From the NCBI GenBank assembly GCA_041481485.1, contig JBGPBY010000130.1, forward strand, positions 1-15,176: DNA of 15,176 nucleotides. The letters are read 5' to 3'. Below, one piece after another: positions 6,589 to 14,620 of the stretch. The stretch is from JBGPBY01 sp041481485. Its GTDB lineage: Bacteria; Acidobacteriota; Terriglobia; 20CM-2-55-15. The position numbers were made by a program, and so were the translations under genes. The notes under the pieces were generated by a model. The model ran no database searches, was not told the DNA's origin, and was given only the letters and a program-made list of their open reading frames with translations. Each line of letters begins with the position of its first letter. Position 1 is the first letter of the stretch.

Positions 6589-7983
6589 ATGATGCGAAGA
6601 AGGAATACGTTCGGGAAAGTTAGCGATTTCATTATAGGGATTCTCGTCCTCGCGGCGGTGGCAGGAATGCTGTGGAGTTGTGGAAAAGCTGGGCCGTCCG
6701 AAGATGCCGGCAAACAGCCCGATACTGCGGGAAAAAACGAAGAGCGCAAGGCAGATCTCCTCCAGCTCTCCGCCGGGGCCCTGAAGGCGGCCAATATCGA
6801 AACGGCGGTCGCCGAGGAGCAGGAGAGCACCGCTATGATCGTTGCGACGGGAACGGTCGAAGCCAATCAGGAAAAAATTCAGCAGGCTACCCCGCTGGTA
6901 TCGGGTCGTATCGAGCGAGTCCACGTGGCGCTTGGCGATCATGTCGAACAGGGCGATGCGCTTGCCGTGATCGCCAGTTCTGAAATTGCAGAAATGCATG
7001 GCAATTTCCATCAGGCGGAAACCCGTCTGAGACTGGCTGAGCAGGCTCTCGATCGCGTTCAACGCGCAGAAAACCGGGCGGGCGTTCTCCAGGCCAAAGC
7101 GAGGCTCGACGAGGCCGACGCTAATTTGCGGCGAGCGCGCCGGCTCACTGAGCTGGGTGCAGCCGCAGGGAAAGACTTAACGTCCGCCGAAGCCGCATAT
7201 GCATCGGCAAAAGCTGATTACGACTACCAGAACAACATTTCCATCAACCGCGAAGTACAGGAAGCGCGGAGTCAGGTTGAAACGGCACAAGGCGATGTGT
7301 TCCAACTTCGGAATCGCCTGGCAGCACTTGGAGCGGTCGTATCCCAGGAAACGACGGGCAACGCTCCTCACGATACATCCATGGTGACCTTGCGTTCGCC
7401 GATCGCCGGAACGATTACGGAACGACTGGTGAACGCGGGCGCTGGCATCGACTCCGGAAAACCCATGTTCACTATTGCGGACACTTCCACCGTTTGGGTC
7501 ATCGCCAACGTGCCAGCCGGACAAGTCAGCAGCCTCCGAACCGGCAGTCCTGCGGAGATTCACGCCGCCGACCTCGGAGAACAGGCGATTGCAGGTCACG
7601 TAGCCTATATCAATCCCATACTGAATGAAGAGACACGCACCGGCCGCGTGCGTATAGAAATCGTGAATCCACGCCAACGGCTCAAGATCGGTACGTTCGT
7701 GGATGTGCGTTTCAAGACGTCGTCGACGGAGCCGGGCGCAAAAACTATCCGGAGCCTGTTCGTTCCCGATAGTGCCGTACAACGTGTCGGTGACCGTGCG
7801 ATCGTCTTCTTACCTTCAGCCGGGAAACCCGGAGAATTCACCGTTCGCGATGTGGAGCTTGGAGAACCAATTGGCAGTCTCCATCAGATTCGAAGCGGTC
7901 TCCAATCCGGAGAGCGTGTGGTCACCCGCGGCAGCTTTGTCCTCAAGACTCAATTGATGAAAGGGGAACTCAGTGGGGAGTAA
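6589..7983 (+). CDS. czcB: CzcB-type RND periplasmic adaptor, probable lipoprotein
   Basis: Membrane-fusion protein linking the pump at 8011 to the channel at 5227. It has 464 residues. The start ATGATG follows a very strong ribosome site (AGGAGGAGG). The N-terminal helix is followed by LWSC (Cys31), a near-lipobox; the Trp before Ser is unusual, so lipidation is likely but not sure. The barrel-sandwich halves lie at about 98-133 (GRIERVHVALGDHVEQGD) and 265-300 (TLRSPIAGTITERL), with a long helical hairpin between (about 134-250). Beyond these come the beta-barrel (TVWVIANVPAGQV) and a C-terminal domain (VPDSAVQRVGDRAIVFLP). No N-terminal His-rich metal-binding segment is present, unlike the classical CzcB. 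czcA follows after 27 nt. Confidence 0.95.
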   Translation: MMRRRNTFGKVSDFIIGILVLAAVAGMLWSCGKAGPSEDAGKQPDTAGKNEERKADLLQLSAGALKAANIETAVAEEQESTAMIVATGTVEANQEKIQQATPLVSGRIERVHVALGDHVEQGDALAVIASSEIAEMHGNFHQAETRLRLAEQALDRVQRAENRAGVLQAKARLDEADANLRRARRLTELGAAAGKDLTSAEAAYASAKADYDYQNNISINREVQEARSQVETAQGDVFQLRNRLAALGAVVSQETTGNAPHDTSMVTLRSPIAGTITERLVNAGAGIDSGKPMFTIADTSTVWVIANVPAGQVSSLRTGSPAEIHAADLGEQAIAGHVAYINPILNEETRTGRVRIEIVNPRQRLKIGTFVDVRFKTSSTEPGAKTIRSLFVPDSAVQRVGDRAIVFLPSAGKPGEFTVRDVELGEPIGSLHQIRSGLQSGERVVTRGSFVLKTQLMKGELSGE

Positions 7984-8010
7984 CGCCAAGGGGCGCGGGA
8001 GAACAAAATC

Positions 8011-11000
8011 ATGATTAACGGAATTATTCGCTTTGCGGTATCTCAACGCCTCCTGGTGCTATTGATGGTGGCAATGATGATTGCGGCGGGCCTCTATTGC
8101 CTGGAGCGGCTTCCCATCGACGCTGTTCCGGACGTCACGAACGTCCAGGTGCAGGTGCTTACCGCAGCACCTTCTCTGGCGCCGCTGGATGTGGAGCGGC
8201 AGATCACGTTTCCCGTTGAAGTTGCAATGAGCGGTCTGCCCAATATCGAAGGCATCCGCTCGGTTTCCAAGTTCGGTCTGTCTGCGGTGACGGTTGTTTT
8301 TGATGACAGCGTCAGCATCTATTTCGCACGGCAGCTCGTTCAGGAACGGCTATCGCAGGCGAAGGAACAGATTCCCGAATCGATTGGGTCCCCGGAAATG
8401 GGTCCGATCTCCACCGGTCTTGGCGAAATCTATCAATACGAACTGCATTCCACTGCCGCTGCTGGACTCGATGCGACCGAACTGCGAACGATTCAGGATT
8501 GGAACGTCCGTCGTCAGCTGCTGGGAGTGCCTGGCGTCACTGAGGTGAATAGCTTTGGAGGTTTTGAAAAGCAGTACCAGGTGCGGCTGGATCCCTCCAG
8601 ACTGCAATCGTACGGATTGACTCTGCGCGACGTTTTCGACGCGGTATCGCGGAACAACGCCAATGTCGGCGGTGCCTACATTGAGCACGGCGAAGAGCAG
8701 TATCTGCTTCGCGGGATCGGTCTGGTCGAATCGATAGCGGACATTGAGAACATCGTTGTTAAGACTGGCAAGGAAGGCATACCGATTTATGTACGTGACG
8801 TCGGGGAAGTCGTTGCCGGCGCCACGGTCCGTCAGGGTGCAGTGACGGCCGACGGCAAGGGCGAGATTGTGGCCGGCATTGTGATGATGCTCAAAGGTGA
8901 GAACTCGCGCACCGTTGCAGCAAATACCAAAGTGCGGGTCGAGCAGATCCGGAAAACTCTGCCGAAGGGGGTTGAGCTAAACCCGTTCTACGACCGGACG
9001 GAGCTCATCGATCGCACCATTCATACTGTGGAAAAAAACCTCGTCGAGGGCGCGATTCTGGTCATCATTGTATTGGTGCTGTTACTCGGAAACTGGCGCG
9101 GCGCCCTTCTGGTGTCGAGCGTTATTCCCCTCTCCATGTTGTTCGCGGCGATCTGCATGGTCGTTTTTGGAGTTTCGGGCAATCTGATGAGTCTGGGTTC
9201 GCTCGATTTCGGCCTAATCGTTGACGGTGCCGTGATCGTCGTCGAAAACGTGGTTCGAAAGAGGGCGGAGGCGCAGCACGCGCATTCTTCCGACGCGCCG
9301 GAGCGGACAATTCTGGAAGCTTGTATCGAAGTCGGCAGGCCCGTCGTTTTTGCCGTCGCAATCATCATGATCGTTTATCTGCCGATCCTGAGTTTGACAG
9401 GCATCGAAGGCAAAATGTTCAAACCGATGGCGCTAACCGTCGTCTTCGCTCTTGCTGGGTCCCTTATCCTATCGTTGACATACATTCCCGCTGCCATGAC
9501 CCTTATCCTTCGCGGACGCGTCGCAGAATCGGAAAGTTTCTTTATCCGCTATGCCCATCGCATATACAAACCTTCCCTGAACTATGTCATGAACAATGGG
9601 AAGAAGGCTGTCGCACTGTCTCTCGTATTGATTGCGGCAAGCGCAGCGCTTTTCCCCTTTCTCGGTACCGAGTTCATTCCACGTTTGGAAGAAGGCTCCC
9701 TTGCGCTTCAGGCCCAACGGCTGCCAAGCGTGTCTTTGACTCAATCCGTCCAAAACACGACGCAACTCGAACGAGTATTGAGAACTTTTCCCGAAGTGAC
9801 GAAAGTCATCTCGAAAACCGGACGCGCTGAAGTGGCGACCGATCCGATGAGCGTGGACCTCAGTGATGTGTATGTGGAACTGAAGCCGCCAGCCGAGTGG
9901 ACAAGTGCAAAGACGCGTGAGGAACTGATCGGCAAAATGTCAGCAGCGCTCGAAGAGAATGTCCCAGATGCCGCTTTTAGTTTTTCTCAACCGATTGAGC
10001 TTCGAGTTTCGGAGTTAATTGCAGGGGTAAGGTCAGACGTTGCAATTAAACTGTTTGGCGACGACCTGGCTGCTCTGAAACAAACCGCCGACCAGATCGC
10101 CAGAGTGGTGAACGGCATTCCAGGCGCTGCGGATGTAAAGGTGGAAGCGGTGTCCGGGCTGCCTCAGCTTCAGATCAAGCCGCGGCGTGCCGCAATCGCG
10201 CGCTATGGCATCAATGTCGAGGATGTCAACGATGTGGTGGAATCGATTGTGGTGGGCAAGCCTGCGGGCCTGGTGTACGAAGGGGAGCAGAGGTTCAATC
10301 TGGTTGTTCGGCTTGCCGACAAAACAGGCCAGGATGTCGAAACGATTAAGAACCTGCTTGTGCCAGCCCCGAATGGGGTCCGCGTGCCGTTGGCCCAGCT
10401 AGCCGACATCGAGACAATCGAAGGCCCGGCTCAGATTTCCAGAGAGGACACCCGGCGGCGGATTGCGGTGGAGCTAAACGTCCGGGGCCGTGATATCGGG
10501 GGCTTCGTCACAGATGCAAAGGCTGCCATAGAAAGGGATATCCATCTTCCGACCGGCTATTACCTGACTTGGGGTGGACAATTTGAAAACCTGCAGAGGG
10601 CTTCCGCTCGCCTTCTGATTGTTGTGCCTTTGGCGTTGTTCTTGATCTTTGTTCTGCTCTTCTTGACGTTCAATTCGGTGCGGCAGGCCGCACTTATCTA
10701 CACGGGAATTCCATTCGCCATCGTTGGAGGGGTGTTCGCACTGGCGCTTCGCGGCATGCCATTCTCCATTTCTGCGGGCGTAGGCTTTATAGCGCTATTC
10801 GGTGTAGCCGTTCTCGATGGCGTCGTGATGGTCAGCTATATCAATAAGCTTCGCGAAGAAGGACGTTCAGTAAAGGACTCGGTCATTGAAGGAGCTCAGA
10901 TACGCCTCAGACCAATCCTGATGACGGCCCTCGTCGCCAGCCTCGGATTTGTTCCGATGGCTCTCGCCACATCGGCCGGAGCGGAGGTTCAGCGCCCGTT

Positions 11001-11109
11001 GGCAACAGTTGTCATCGGAGGTTTGATCGTATCCACGTTTCTGAAGCTTCTGATATTGCCAGTCCTCTATGCGTGGTTTGTGAAGGAACCGGAAGAATTC
11101 GAAATCTAA
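8011..11109 (+). CDS. czcA: CzcA-type heavy-metal RND efflux pump (divalent cation type)
   Basis: Proton-driven inner-membrane efflux pump. It has 1,032 residues, close to the roughly 1,030-1,060 usual for CzcA and CusA. The first membrane helix (about 12-30) precedes LPIDAVPDVTNVQVQV. The TM4 motif is D399-F-G-L-I-V-D405-G-A-V-I-V-V-E412-N, matching the DFG...DGA...EN pattern of the divalent-cation (Zn/Co/Cd/Ni) HME-RND groups. Asp399, Asp405 and Glu412 line up with CzcA residues 402, 408 and 415, which are needed for proton and cation transport. The Cu/Ag group has Ala/Ile in place of this pattern, so CusA is disfavoured. Two periplasmic porter regions and the C-terminal helix bundle (about 865-1020) look complete. 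GGGAG precedes the ATG. The PII-like gene follows 16 nt downstream. Confidence 0.97.
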   Translation: MINGIIRFAVSQRLLVLLMVAMMIAAGLYCLERLPIDAVPDVTNVQVQVLTAAPSLAPLDVERQITFPVEVAMSGLPNIEGIRSVSKFGLSAVTVVFDDSVSIYFARQLVQERLSQAKEQIPESIGSPEMGPISTGLGEIYQYELHSTAAAGLDATELRTIQDWNVRRQLLGVPGVTEVNSFGGFEKQYQVRLDPSRLQSYGLTLRDVFDAVSRNNANVGGAYIEHGEEQYLLRGIGLVESIADIENIVVKTGKEGIPIYVRDVGEVVAGATVRQGAVTADGKGEIVAGIVMMLKGENSRTVAANTKVRVEQIRKTLPKGVELNPFYDRTELIDRTIHTVEKNLVEGAILVIIVLVLLLGNWRGALLVSSVIPLSMLFAAICMVVFGVSGNLMSLGSLDFGLIVDGAVIVVENVVRKRAEAQHAHSSDAPERTILEACIEVGRPVVFAVAIIMIVYLPILSLTGIEGKMFKPMALTVVFALAGSLILSLTYIPAAMTLILRGRVAESESFFIRYAHRIYKPSLNYVMNNGKKAVALSLVLIAASAALFPFLGTEFIPRLEEGSLALQAQRLPSVSLTQSVQNTTQLERVLRTFPEVTKVISKTGRAEVATDPMSVDLSDVYVELKPPAEWTSAKTREELIGKMSAALEENVPDAAFSFSQPIELRVSELIAGVRSDVAIKLFGDDLAALKQTADQIARVVNGIPGAADVKVEAVSGLPQLQIKPRRAAIARYGINVEDVNDVVESIVVGKPAGLVYEGEQRFNLVVRLADKTGQDVETIKNLLVPAPNGVRVPLAQLADIETIEGPAQISREDTRRRIAVELNVRGRDIGGFVTDAKAAIERDIHLPTGYYLTWGGQFENLQRASARLLIVVPLALFLIFVLLFLTFNSVRQAALIYTGIPFAIVGGVFALALRGMPFSISAGVGFIALFGVAVLDGVVMVSYINKLREEGRSVKDSVIEGAQIRLRPILMTALVASLGFVPMALATSAGAEVQRPLATVVIGGLIVSTFLKLLILPVLYAWFVKEPEEFEI

Positions 11110-11125
11110 GAAGGAGCGCATTACC

Positions 11126-11467
11126 ATGAAGGAAATCAAAGCCATCGTCCATCCGTCGATGCTTGAAGCAGTCATTGCCGCCTTGAAACAGATTCCGGAA
11201 CTGCCCGGCGTTACTGTGTCCGAAGTGAAGGGCTTTGGAAGGAGCCACCTTGCGGGCGATTCCGGCCATGTGACGGAAGGAAACATCCACTACGATAGGA
11301 GGGCGAAGCTGGAAATTGTTGTTCCCGACGGCCTGTTGGAACAGACCGTCAAGTCCATTCAGATTCACGCGCACCGGGGCCGGCCCGGCGACGGAAAGAT
11401 TTTCGTCTACACGGTAGACGAAGTAGTCAATATCCGGACGGGGGAGCACGACAGGGAGCAGCCATAA
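11126..11467 (+). CDS. PII-like protein of the metal-efflux-associated (PII-NG) type
   Basis: Small trimeric signalling protein of the GlnB superfamily with 113 residues. The fold signature is clear: TVSEVKGFGR (30-39) leads into the T-loop, and GDGKIFVYTVDEVVNIRTGE near the C-terminus matches the PII nucleotide-binding block. The T-loop sequence is not canonical. It lacks the uridylylated Tyr51 (the aligned position is Gly52), Gln39 of GlnB is Ser40, and of the two C-terminal arginines (101, 103) only the second remains, the first being Asn. It is therefore unlikely to be a nitrogen regulator. A group of PII proteins encoded beside cation-efflux genes (PII-NG) has been described, and this gene fits it in sequence and place. 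The start follows AAGGAG. The P-type ATPase starts 2 nt after the stop, so the two are tightly coupled. It could regulate the pump or ATPase. Confidence 0.9.
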   Translation: MKEIKAIVHPSMLEAVIAALKQIPELPGVTVSEVKGFGRSHLAGDSGHVTEGNIHYDRRAKLEIVVPDGLLEQTVKSIQIHAHRGRPGDGKIFVYTVDEVVNIRTGEHDREQP

Positions 11468-11469
11468 AA

Positions 11470-13671
11470 ATGAATTCTGTCATGCCAAAGCTTGCGTTAA
11501 AGATTCACGGAATGGACTGCGCGGAAGAACTCGCCGTGCTGAAGCGGGAGATTGGTCCAATGGTCGGGGGAGCGGACAACCTCACCTTCGACTTGTTGCG
11601 TGGAAAAATGACGGTCGCCGGCGGCGTATCGATTGCCGCTACGGACCTCATGAAAGCCGTCAACCGAACCGGAATGAAGGCGGATTTGTGGACGGAGAAT
11701 TCGGCAGGAGAAGGTGAAGCCAGCTTCTGGATGAGGCAGGGACGGACGATGATGATGGCGCTTAGCGGCGCCTTCACACTGGCCGGATTTCTGGCCCATG
11801 TCCTAACCACTGGAAGTCTTGACGCAGCCTTCGGCTCCGAGGGTCTCGGTATCACACATGCCGTTCCCCTAGTTGCGCGTCTTTGCTACACGTTCGCGAT
11901 AATTTCCGGCGGTTTGTTTGTCGTGCCCAAGGCTTTGCTTGCCGCTCGCCGTATTCGACCTGATATGAACCTTTTGATGACGATGGCGGTAATTGGTGCA
12001 TTGATCATCGGAGAATGGCTCGAAGCCTCGTTGGTTGCATTCCTGTTTGCACTGAGTCTCGCCATCGAGTCCTGGAGTATTGGCCGAGCCCGCCGCGCGG
12101 TGGAGACCCTTCTCGAACTTGCACCATCGACAGTTCGTGTGAAGGATAAAGATCGCGAAGTTGAAGTTCCCGCTGAAAGCCTTGCTATCGGCACGGAATT
12201 CCTTGTTAAACCTGGCGACCGCATCCCGCTCGACGGCGAAGTGCTAAGCGGATCGAGCAATGTGAACCAGGCCCCGATCACGGGTGAAAGCGTTCCCGTG
12301 CTTAAAGAACCGAGGTCGCAGGTATTTGCTGGATCGATCAACGGTGACGGCGCGATGACAGTTCGCTCAACGAAAGCAGCTGGAGACACGACGCTGGCTC
12401 GTATTATCCAGATGGTCGGGGCCGCTCAGGAGAAACGCGCCCCTTCAGAACAGTGGGTGGAAAAGTTTGCCGGTTATTACACTCCGGTAGTTTTTCTAGC
12501 TGCCACTCTGGTTTTCCTGATTCCCCCTTTGCTGTTTAGTGGAAGCTGGCAAGACTGGACCTATCGCGCGCTCGTGCTGCTGGTTATCGGTTGCCCTTGT
12601 GCGCTGGTTATATCGACGCCGGTGAGCATCGTGGCGGCCCTGGCGGCGGCAGCGAGAAATGGAGTGTTGATTAAAGGAGGTATCTATATCGAAGGTCCGG
12701 CAAACCTGAAAGCTATCGCGATGGACAAGACGGGCACATTAACGGAGGGCCGACCGCAAGTCGCAAAAGTGCTTCCAGAGACAGGAACTTCCGAACAGGA
12801 ACTACTTGAAATCACAGCCAGCATGGAATCCCAGAGCGATCATCCGCTAGCGCGGGCGATTATGGATAATTGTTACGAAAAGGGAATCACCTCTCGACCG
12901 GTCTCGAATTTCACCGCGATTCCGGGTATGGGCGCAACCTGCACGATTTCCGGCAGGAACTATTGGCTCGGTTCTCATCGCTATCTGGAGGAAAGAAAAG
13001 AAGAGACACCGGAGCTTCACGAAAGATTGGAACAGCTTTCTGCGGACGGACATTCCGTAGTAGTCATCGGAAATGAACATGAGGTCATCGGTATGATCGC
13101 TCTTGCCGATGCGGTTCGCCCCGCAAGCCTTCGATTGGTGAAAGACCTCCGGATTGCGGGCATCGAGCACATCGTCATGCTAACCGGTGACAACCGCCCG
13201 ACTGCCGATGCCATTGCAAGAAGCGTGGGCATCGATGAGGTGTTCGCGGAACTGCTGCCTCAGGGTAAAGTCGACGCAATCCAAAGGTTGGTGGAGAAAT
13301 ACAAGCACGTTGCAATGATCGGTGACGGCGTCAACGATGCGCCCGCGATGGCCCTCGCGTCGATTGGAATCGCGATGGGGGCTGCCGGAAGCGATGCCGC
13401 CATCGAAACAGCCGACATCGCGCTCATGTCCGACGATCTCTCTAAGCTTCCTTGGCTCATTGGGCATTCGAAGCGCACGCTTTCGATCATCCGGCAGAAC
13501 ATCACATTGTCCCTTGTCGTGAAAGCGATCTTTGTCGTGCTCACGTTCGCGGGGTCGGCTTCACTATGGGCTGCAATCGCCGCGGACATGGGAGTATACC
13601 TTCTCGTTATCTTTAATGCGCTGCGACTATTGAGGGACCATAGTTTGAATCATATTGCGAGTAACAACTGA
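11470..13671 (+). CDS. Heavy-metal P1B-type ATPase, Zn/Cd/Pb exporter (ZntA/CadA-like)
   Basis: ATP-driven exporter of soft divalent metal across the inner membrane. It has 733 residues. The N-terminal HMA-like domain has GMDCAEE (Cys17, Glu19, Glu20) instead of the usual CxxC. The actuator TGES is at 271-274, the membrane metal site CPC at 375-377, the phosphorylated Asp in DKTGT at 419-423, the nucleotide-domain HP pair at 458-459, and the hinge GDGVND at 618-623. In the last helices Lys685 and Asp706 are 21 residues apart, exactly as ZntA Lys693 and Asp714, which define the Zn/Cd/Pb subtype. All catalytic motifs are intact. It follows the PII-like gene by 2 nt and lies in the same operon as the RND pump, so it can supply metal from the cytosol to the periplasm. 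Confidence 0.96.
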   Translation: MNSVMPKLALKIHGMDCAEELAVLKREIGPMVGGADNLTFDLLRGKMTVAGGVSIAATDLMKAVNRTGMKADLWTENSAGEGEASFWMRQGRTMMMALSGAFTLAGFLAHVLTTGSLDAAFGSEGLGITHAVPLVARLCYTFAIISGGLFVVPKALLAARRIRPDMNLLMTMAVIGALIIGEWLEASLVAFLFALSLAIESWSIGRARRAVETLLELAPSTVRVKDKDREVEVPAESLAIGTEFLVKPGDRIPLDGEVLSGSSNVNQAPITGESVPVLKEPRSQVFAGSINGDGAMTVRSTKAAGDTTLARIIQMVGAAQEKRAPSEQWVEKFAGYYTPVVFLAATLVFLIPPLLFSGSWQDWTYRALVLLVIGCPCALVISTPVSIVAALAAAARNGVLIKGGIYIEGPANLKAIAMDKTGTLTEGRPQVAKVLPETGTSEQELLEITASMESQSDHPLARAIMDNCYEKGITSRPVSNFTAIPGMGATCTISGRNYWLGSHRYLEERKEETPELHERLEQLSADGHSVVVIGNEHEVIGMIALADAVRPASLRLVKDLRIAGIEHIVMLTGDNRPTADAIARSVGIDEVFAELLPQGKVDAIQRLVEKYKHVAMIGDGVNDAPAMALASIGIAMGAAGSDAAIETADIALMSDDLSKLPWLIGHSKRTLSIIRQNITLSLVVKAIFVVLTFAGSASLWAAIAADMGVYLLVIFNALRLLRDHSLNHIASNN

Positions 13672-13685
13672 ACACTAAACGTCCA

Positions 13686-13877
13686 TTGCTGATATTTGGG
13701 TTAGGTATGTTCTTGGTAATTTCATGCCTCGCGTGGTTCTTGAACGGGATCGGCGAAGGCGGCGGCGAAGCACCAATTGCTGGTATGGCGATTGGCATGG
13801 TTCTGATGATTTGGACGGCAGTAGCCGGTTTCGTAAATGCAATAAAACGTCACAAGAAACATTCAAGGACAGATTGA
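13686..13877 (+). CDS. Small two-helix inner-membrane protein of unknown function
   Basis: I recognise no family. From TTG 13686 it has 63 residues. There are two predicted membrane helices (about 2-18, IFGLGMFLVISCLAWFL, and 31-50, AGMAIGMVLMIWTAVAGFV) joined by a Gly-rich loop, and a basic tail (KRHKKHSR) that should stay in the cytoplasm. A CTG at 13668 would add NTKRPL and overlap the ATPase stop codon by 4 nt (CTGA). That start gives a basic N-terminus and translational coupling, so it may be the true one. No strong ribosome site supports either. It is last in the rightward operon. A membrane accessory to the transporter is possible but unproven. Confidence 0.5.
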   Translation: MLIFGLGMFLVISCLAWFLNGIGEGGGEAPIAGMAIGMVLMIWTAVAGFVNAIKRHKKHSRTD

Positions 13878-14046
13878 CTTAGGATCGCGAGAAACTTCGT
13901 TGGCTCAATGCGGACAGGAGTTTCGGTTGGATGTCTGCAATTCTCTCCGTCCCCTGCCCTGATCGAACTCGTCAAAGCAATTCAATTCCTTCTCCATCTG
14001 TCATTGATTCCCGATTCAAAGTTTCTCGTTCTGTATAGAGGAGCCC

Positions 14047-14291
14047 ATGTTTTCTTCTACGGTAAAACTTGCTGCAAAACTGAAATCAGTCGGGTCCCTG
14101 ATTGGCAAGAAATGATCCCTGCTGTCTATCTCGCAATGAGGCTGGGCCAACCGTTGTTGGTCGAAGGGCCACCTCGTTCTGGAAAGACGGAGTTTGCAAC
14201 TGCGGTTGCGAGAGCAGCAGGTACGGTTGTTGAAGGACTCCAATGCTCCGTCGGAATTAATGAGGAGAAGGCGATCGGCATGTTCGACCAG
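14047..14291 (+). pseudogene. MoxR-type AAA ATPase remnant, frameshifted and truncated
   Basis: Broken 5' part of a MoxR-family AAA+ ATPase, a class of chaperones working with von Willebrand A-domain partners. The ATG at 14047 follows a good ribosome site (AGAGGAG). It encodes 22 residues (MFSSTVKLAAKLK...) and meets a TGA at 14113-14115. In the next phase, starting at the very next ATG (14112), the family sequence continues: MIPAVYLAMRLGQPLLVEG, Walker A GPPRSGKT (14166-14189), then LQCSVGINEEKAIGMFDQ. One extra A in the run at 14110-14112 would join the two parts. Similarity ends at about 14291. The Walker B motif, arginine finger and C-terminal domain of the usual 300-residue protein are missing. 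A continuous frame from 13908 (140 residues) covers the second part, but its first 68 residues are unrelated to the family. Confidence 0.75.
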
Positions 14292-14315
14292 ACGTTCCTT
14301 TTTTTCAGTGCTCAT
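14292..14315 (-). pseudogene. First codons of a truncated minus-strand gene with strong ribosome site
   Basis: On the minus strand a textbook AGGAGG (14328-14323) sits 7 nt before ATG 14315, which begins MSTEKKER. After about 8 codons the sequence becomes the antisense of the AAA ATPase remnant. This looks like a gene start cut off at the junction. The frame stays open to 14016 but carries no signal of its own. Too little remains to name the gene. Confidence 0.45.
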
Positions 14316-14384
14316 CGTGCTTCCTCCTAAACTGCTATATCGCCGTCTTGGTGAAAGCAATTCGAGGGCCGAGGGACCAGATCA

Positions 14385-14587
14385 CTACGCCGCTTTGGCT
14401 CTCTTGGATTTCCGAACCGCGGCATTGAGGGTATCTACCGTGATTGCAAACGGATCCATCTCCATCGAAGCTGCCAGTTTCCTGCGCGTGCAACATCTAT
14501 ATATAGGAACTCCGAATTCGCCGCGGTTTTTGTGCCGTCCTTTGTCGGAAATCGCCTGACGGATGGCTTGTTGTTCTTATTTTTCAT
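14385..14587 (-). pseudogene. Possible frameshifted small gene of unknown function
   Basis: On the minus strand 63 codons are open from 14576 to the TAG at 14385-14387, preceded directly by a TAA (14577-14579). The encoded sequence begins EQQAIRQAISDKGRHKNRG and ends TVDTLNAAVRKSKRAKAA. Ten bases upstream is ATG 14587 (MKNK...) in another phase. One extra A near 14578 would join it to this frame and give a protein of about 67 residues. I recognise no family. The predicted amino-acid composition (amphipathic, basic tail) looks protein-like, and the next minus-strand start with an ideal ribosome site follows 57 nt beyond its stop, as in a gene pair. Confidence is low because no homologue is known to me. 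Confidence 0.35.
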
Positions 14588-14620
14588 GGTTTTGAGTTGG
14601 ATGGAAAAGCGAGGATTGCA

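Noticed and set aside
5986..7062. 358-codon minus-strand open frame
   Set aside because: It is antisense to czcC and czcB, which have clear family motifs, and shows no domain of its own; it follows from codon bias of the sense genes.
7177..7782. 201-codon minus-strand open frame within the second adaptor gene
   Set aside because: Antisense shadow of a confirmed gene with no recognisable domain.
8011..11109. Assignment of the RND pump as a Cu/Ag exporter (CusA)
   Set aside because: The TM4 motif is DFG...DGA...EN, the divalent-cation type, and no CusF-like gene or Cu-type regulator is present.
13878..14046. Possible promoter or gene before the AAA remnant
   Set aside because: No -35/-10 pair with acceptable spacing and no family signal; the open frame covering 13908-14111 is unrelated to the ATPase and is probably chance.
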